Origin: Paraburkholderia acidipaludis NBRC 101816
GTDB taxonomy: Bacteria; Pseudomonadota; Gammaproteobacteria; Burkholderiales; Burkholderiaceae
Length of the DNA stretch: 64,000 bases
Direction of reading: 5' to 3'
NCBI RefSeq assembly: GCF_000684975.1
Contig: NZ_BAXZ01000013.1
Span: forward strand, 10,744 to 74,743
The notes beneath the pieces were generated by a model that did no database searches, was not told where the DNA came from, and saw only the letters and a program-made list of their open reading frames with translations. Both the position numbers and the translations under genes were made by a program. Shown in pieces: positions 60,604 to 64,000 of the stretch (the stretch's first letter is position 1; every line of letters starts with the position of its first letter).

Positions 60604-61340
60604 CGAACATCCTGATCGTAGGCGGCTCGTCCGCCATTGCCGCCGCGTGCGCGCGCCATTGGGCCGACGAAGGCGCACGCCTCTTTCTCGCCGGCCGTCA
60701 GGCCGTCCGCCTCGAGGCCGTCGCGCAGGATCTGCGCGTGCGCAGTGCGTCGCAGGTCGGCACTTATCTGCTCGACGTGAACGACCATCACCAGCACGCA
60801 GCCATGCTCGACGCGTGCCGCGAGGCCATCGGCCCGATCGACGTCGTGCTGATCGCGCACGGCACGCTCTCCGACCAGGCGGTCTGCGAGCACGACGTGG
60901 ACGCCACGGTACGCGAGTTGTCCACCAACGCCGTCTCCACGATCGCGCTGCTCACGCTCGTCGCAAGCGCATTCGAAACGCAGAAGCACGGAACGATCGC
61001 CGTGATTTCTTCGGTAGCCGGCGACCGCGGGCGCGCCTCGAACTATGTCTACGGCGCGGCCAAGGCCGCCGTCACCACGTTCTGCGAAGGACTGCGCGCA
61101 CGCCTGTTCAAATCCGGCGTGCGGGTGCTGACGATCAAGCCCGGCTTCGTGGCTACGCCGATGACAGCCGGACTCTCGCTGCCGGGTCCGCTCGTCGCCT
61201 CGCCCGAGCGCGTCGCGAGCGACATCGTGCGCGCGATCGCGCAAGGCCGGGACTCGCTCTACACCCCCTGGTTCTGGAGCGGCATCATGCTGGTCATACG
61301 TTCGCTGCCTGGCTTCGTCTTCAAGAGGGTTTCGTTATGA
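60600..61340 (+). CDS. dprE2: DprE2-like SDR, ketoreductase partner of DprE1
   Basis: 246 residues. 'ILIVGGSSAIAAACARHWADEG' at the N-terminus lacks the usual TGxxxGxG and instead has the GGSSxI form of DprE2. Also 'VLIAHGTLSDQ', 'AVISSVAGDRGRASN', catalytic 'YVYGAAK' (YxxxK) and 'VLTIKPGFVATPMTAG'. The C-terminal hydrophobic segment ('WSGIMLVIRSLPGFVFKRV') may anchor it near lipid substrate. Reduces the 2'-keto intermediate to polyprenyl-phospho-D-arabinose. ATGA overlaps on both sides. Confidence 0.87.
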   Translation: MTNILIVGGSSAIAAACARHWADEGARLFLAGRQAVRLEAVAQDLRVRSASQVGTYLLDVNDHHQHAAMLDACREAIGPIDVVLIAHGTLSDQAVCEHDVDATVRELSTNAVSTIALLTLVASAFETQKHGTIAVISSVAGDRGRASNYVYGAAKAAVTTFCEGLRARLFKSGVRVLTIKPGFVATPMTAGLSLPGPLVASPERVASDIVRAIAQGRDSLYTPWFWSGIMLVIRSLPGFVFKRVSL

Positions 61341-61750
61341 CAGCGGGGGCGCTCGGTCGCGCCTCCCTCGTGACGTGGTACGCCCTCTTCGCCCTCCTCT
61401 CGATGGCGGCGAACCTCGGCTGCCAGAAAGTCGCCTGGACGCTCTACGAAGGCGCATTCGCGATTCCTCTCTCCGTATGCGTCGGCACCGGCGTGGGGCT
61501 CATCGTCAAGTACGCCCTCGACAAGACCTGGATCTTTCGCTTCGAGCACCGCAGCGCGGCGCACGGCATCCAGACCTTTTCACGCTACGTGGCGATGGGC
61601 CTCGCGACCACGGCCATCTTCTGGGCCACGGAGTTCGGCGCCGAAGCGCTCTTCCACTCCGAACCCGCGCGCCTGACGGGCGGCGCACTGGGGCTCGTGC
61701 TGGGCTACTTCGCCAAGTATCAGCTCGACAAGCGTTTCGTCTTCGCATGA
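61337..61750 (+). CDS. GtrA-family membrane protein
   Basis: 137 residues with four membrane helices: 'LVTWYALFALLSMAANLG', 'IPLSVCVGTGVGLIVKYALDKTW', 'FSRYVAMGLATTAIFWATEF' and 'GALGLVLGYFAKYQLDKRFVF'. The 'YALDKTWIF' and 'YQLDKRFVF' repeats are GtrA hallmarks. GtrA proteins are linked to movement of polyprenyl-phosphate sugars across the membrane. Here it could flip polyprenyl-phospho-arabinose. Overlaps dprE2 by ATGA. Confidence 0.9.
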   Translation: MTAGALGRASLVTWYALFALLSMAANLGCQKVAWTLYEGAFAIPLSVCVGTGVGLIVKYALDKTWIFRFEHRSAAHGIQTFSRYVAMGLATTAIFWATEFGAEALFHSEPARLTGGALGLVLGYFAKYQLDKRFVFA

Positions 61751-61880
61751 AGCGGCATCGGCACGCAATGTCCGCGACCTGGCCGCGATGCGAGAGCGAG
61801 GCGTGCGCTGGCGTACAGAGGCAAGCGCGCGCGCTCAATACGATCGGTGAATGATCTGGTTTCCGGCTGCGAGGCATCCC

Positions 61881-63302
61881 ATGTCGAATGCGACCATTCC
61901 GTTATGCGTGGACCTGGACGGCACGCTGACGACAACCGACTTCCTGCTCGAGAGCGTGCTGGTTCTCTTCAAGCAGAATCCGCTGGCGATCTTTCTCTGC
62001 TTTGTCTGGCTGCTGCGCGGCAAGGCTTATCTGAAGGACCAGATTGCCCGGCGCGTGACGATCGACGTGGGTGTGCTGCCGTATAACCCGGCGCTCGTGG
62101 ATTATCTGCGCAGCGCCCGCTCCGCCGGCCGACCGCTGTATCTGTGCACGGCGTCGAACCAGCGCTTCGCGAGCCAGGTGGCCGATCATCTGGGCTTCTT
62201 CAGCGGCGTGCTCGCGAGCAATGCAAGAATGAACCTGCGCGGCAAGGAAAAAGCCGACGCTCTCGTCGAGCAGTTCGGCGAGCACGGCTTCGACTATTGC
62301 GGCGACGCGCTGGCCGACGTGCCGGTCTGGCGCCGCGCGCGCCAGGCGATCGTGGTGGGCGACCCGCAGATTGCCGCCGCCGCGCGCAAAGTCAACGCGG
62401 AAATCGTCTTCTTCGAAATCAAGCGCCGCTGGCTCCCGCTCATACTCAAGGAAATGCGGGTCCACCAGTGGGTCAAGAATGTCCTGATCTTCGTGCCGCT
62501 TCTCACGGCGCACCGCTTCACCGATCCGCAGGCCGTGTTCGCAACGTGCGTGGCGTTCCTGTCGTTCAGCCTGGGCGCTTCGTCGGTCTATCTGCTCAAC
62601 GACATGCTCGACCTCGACGCCGACCGCCGGCACGCGCGCAAGCGTAGCCGCCCGTTCGCCTCGGGCAACTTGCCGCTGTCGCTCGGCATCGTGCTGACGA
62701 TCGTTCTGCTCGGCGCGGCCGGCACGCTCGCCACACTGCTGCCCTGGGAGTTCCGCGCCGTGCTCGCCGCCTATATGGCCGCGACCGTCGCCTATTCGTT
62801 CTTCCTGAAGCGCCTCACGCTCGTCGACGTCTTCACGCTGGCCTGCCTCTATACCGTGCGCGTGATCGCCGGCGGCGCATGCAACCACATCGCGCTCTCG
62901 TACTGGCTCATTCTCTTTTGCGTGCCGATTTTCCTGAGCCTCGCCATGCTCAAGCGTTACGTGGAACTCGAAGCGATCCTCAAGCAGGGCAAAACCGAAG
63001 CCGCGGGGCGCGGATACATCACCCAGGACATGTCGATCCTGCGTTCGTTCGGTACCGCGGCGGCCTATCTCGCCGTGCTGGTGCTCGCGCTGTATCTGAA
63101 TTCGCCCGAACTGAAACTCCTCTACCGGCATCCGCAACTGCTCTGGGCCGTTTTCGCGCTCACGCTGTACTGGGTCAGCCGGATCTGGATGCTCGCCTTT
63201 CGCGGCCAGATGCACGACGACCCGATCGTGTTCACCTTCAAGGACCGCGCGAGCTGCAGCGTGATCGGTCTGTGCTGCGTGTGCATGGTGCTCGCGATCT
63301 AG
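61881..63302 (+). CDS. HAD-UbiA fusion, probable decaprenyl-phosphate phosphoribosyltransferase
   Basis: 473 residues from ATG 61881. Residues about 5-185 are a HAD phosphatase-like domain ('LCVDLDGTLTTTDFLLES', 'YLCTASNQRFASQVADHLG', 'YCGDALADVPVWRRA'). From about 195 on it is a UbiA prenyltransferase with eight or nine helices: 'MRVHQWVKNVLIFVPLL', 'YLLNDMLDLDADRRHARKRSRP' (NDxxD motif, split at 245-266), 'DVFTLACLYTVRVIAGG'. The 'MRVHQWVKN...' start and 'NDxxDxxADRxH' form match DPPR synthase (Rv3806c-like), which joins PRPP to polyprenyl phosphate. The HAD part could remove the 5-phosphate. Confidence 0.87.
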   Translation: MSNATIPLCVDLDGTLTTTDFLLESVLVLFKQNPLAIFLCFVWLLRGKAYLKDQIARRVTIDVGVLPYNPALVDYLRSARSAGRPLYLCTASNQRFASQVADHLGFFSGVLASNARMNLRGKEKADALVEQFGEHGFDYCGDALADVPVWRRARQAIVVGDPQIAAAARKVNAEIVFFEIKRRWLPLILKEMRVHQWVKNVLIFVPLLTAHRFTDPQAVFATCVAFLSFSLGASSVYLLNDMLDLDADRRHARKRSRPFASGNLPLSLGIVLTIVLLGAAGTLATLLPWEFRAVLAAYMAATVAYSFFLKRLTLVDVFTLACLYTVRVIAGGACNHIALSYWLILFCVPIFLSLAMLKRYVELEAILKQGKTEAAGRGYITQDMSILRSFGTAAAYLAVLVLALYLNSPELKLLYRHPQLLWAVFALTLYWVSRIWMLAFRGQMHDDPIVFTFKDRASCSVIGLCCVCMVLAI

Positions 63303-63311
63303 ATATTTGCG

Positions 63312-63902
63312 TTACCGCTTGCCGGCAACGCAAGCGTAGCGCCCGCCGAAGAACACGAGCGGCGCGCATTCGTCGAGCGAGAATGCCAGTACCTCGCCGA
63401 CGAACAACGTGTGATCGCCGCACGGGTGGCGGTCAGCCATACGCAGTCCGAAGCGTGCTGCGGCACGCTCCAGCAGGACGACGCCGCCTAGCCCGTCGAC
63501 TTCGGTGAAGCTCGGCGCCAGGGCGCCCTGCGGCTCTCCGGCGAAATGACGGCTGTGCGACTCCTGGTCGGCGGAGAGCACGCTCACGCCGAAGCGCTCC
63601 GCCCGCATGAGACGCTCGTGCATGCGCGCATGATGTCCGACCGACACGACGATGAGCGGCGGCCTGAGCGACCCGGACATAAAGGCATTGGCCGTCATCG
63701 CGTGCAGGCTCTCGCCGCTGCCGGTCGAGATCACGACTACGCCCGTCGCGAAGCGGCCTAGCGCCGTGCGCAAGAGACGCTCGTCGAAGGGCGGGCGGCC
63801 CTCGGCGCAAGCGGGTCCAGGCCGCGTAGCCGGATCGGCATCGGCAATGCCATCGCGCAGGGGAATGGCAGTGTGGCTCGCTGCAAGGCCGTATGCACTC
63901 AT
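63312..63902 (-). CDS. Flavin reductase-like domain protein (HpaC type)
   Basis: 196 residues. N-terminal extension of about 40, then the flavin reductase split-barrel: 'LRTALGRFATGVVVISTGSG', 'AMTANAFMSGSLRPPLIVVSVG', 'RFGVSVLSADQESHSRHFAG', 'GDHTLFVGEVLAFS' and 'PLVFFGGRYACV'. Supplies reduced FMN or FAD to two-component monooxygenases. ATG 63902 follows AAGGAG. Nine bases separate its stop from the convergent UbiA gene. No partner monooxygenase is visible within the window on its far side. Confidence 0.9.
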   Translation of the reverse strand: MSAYGLAASHTAIPLRDGIADADPATRPGPACAEGRPPFDERLLRTALGRFATGVVVISTGSGESLHAMTANAFMSGSLRPPLIVVSVGHHARMHERLMRAERFGVSVLSADQESHSRHFAGEPQGALAPSFTEVDGLGGVVLLERAAARFGLRMADRHPCGDHTLFVGEVLAFSLDECAPLVFFGGRYACVAGKR

Positions 63903-64000
63903 GGTCTGGTCTCCTTCCGCACTCTCGGGTGAGCGCGCTTGTATGGCGCTCGTGATTGACTTGGTATTTGGCGTTTTCTTGTTTTCGTGTCGGTATGCCA

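Overview
The window is high-GC proteobacterial DNA with strong GC3 bias, dense head-to-tail operons and gene families typical of Burkholderiaceae (Paraburkholderia, Caballeronia or Burkholderia): an H-NS protein with a lysine/alanine tail, several ribose-type ABC systems, cepacian-style exopolysaccharide genes and many SDR enzymes. The assignment rests on gene content and protein resemblance only. No tRNA, rRNA, CRISPR array or intact insertion sequence was seen.

1-4.8 kb is a worn, gene-poor edge: the end of an exbD-like gene, a PCuAC copper-chaperone gene with a broken 5' end, a COG0523/CobW GTPase fragment truncated at both ends, small unrecognised ORFs and an intact H-NS-family gene. 4.8-19.5 kb is a divergent carbohydrate-catabolism locus. 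The leftward arm carries a GlcD-like FAD oxidase, a ribose-type ABC transporter, an RpiR regulator and an SDR. The rightward arm carries a cupin phosphoglucose-isomerase-like protein, an AroE-like dehydrogenase, an SDR, an UlaG-like metallo-hydrolase, an FGGY kinase, a HAD phosphatase, a GldA-like dehydrogenase and another SDR, mostly with 4-7 base overlaps. I do not recognise the whole set as a described pathway.

19.7-23.8 kb holds a flavoprotein monooxygenase, a LysR regulator and, divergent from it, a purA whose sequence looks alphaproteobacterial. 24-33 kb is a polyol locus: an orphan SmoE-like binding protein, a SmoS-like polyol dehydrogenase, a GatZ/KbaZ protein, a PfkB kinase, a ribose-type ABC transporter and a DeoR regulator. 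It fits polyol -> D-tagatose -> tagatose-6-phosphate -> fructose-6-phosphate. 33.2-37.4 kb is a probable D-lactate utilisation unit (FadR-type GntR regulator, MFS transporter, quinone-dependent Dld) with two matching ACTGGT-N3-ACCAGT operators. An orphan LivJ-type binding protein follows.

39-63.3 kb is a surface-polysaccharide region. A leftward operon (58.8 to 48.1 kb) encodes a short WbaP-type initiating phosphotransferase, Wza, a Wzc/BceF-type tyrosine autokinase, four glycosyltransferases and a Wzy-like polymerase. Left of it are three acyltransferases, another GT2, a methyltransferase and an AftB-like GT-C enzyme. Divergent from the operon, 59.3-63.3 kb encodes DprE1-like, DprE2-like, GtrA and HAD-UbiA proteins, which together match the route to polyprenyl-phosphate-D-arabinofuranose best known from mycobacterial arabinan synthesis. 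With the AftB-like enzyme, this suggests a Gram-negative exopolysaccharide or other glycan decorated with D-arabinofuranose, the most interesting system in the window. A flavin reductase gene closes the window.
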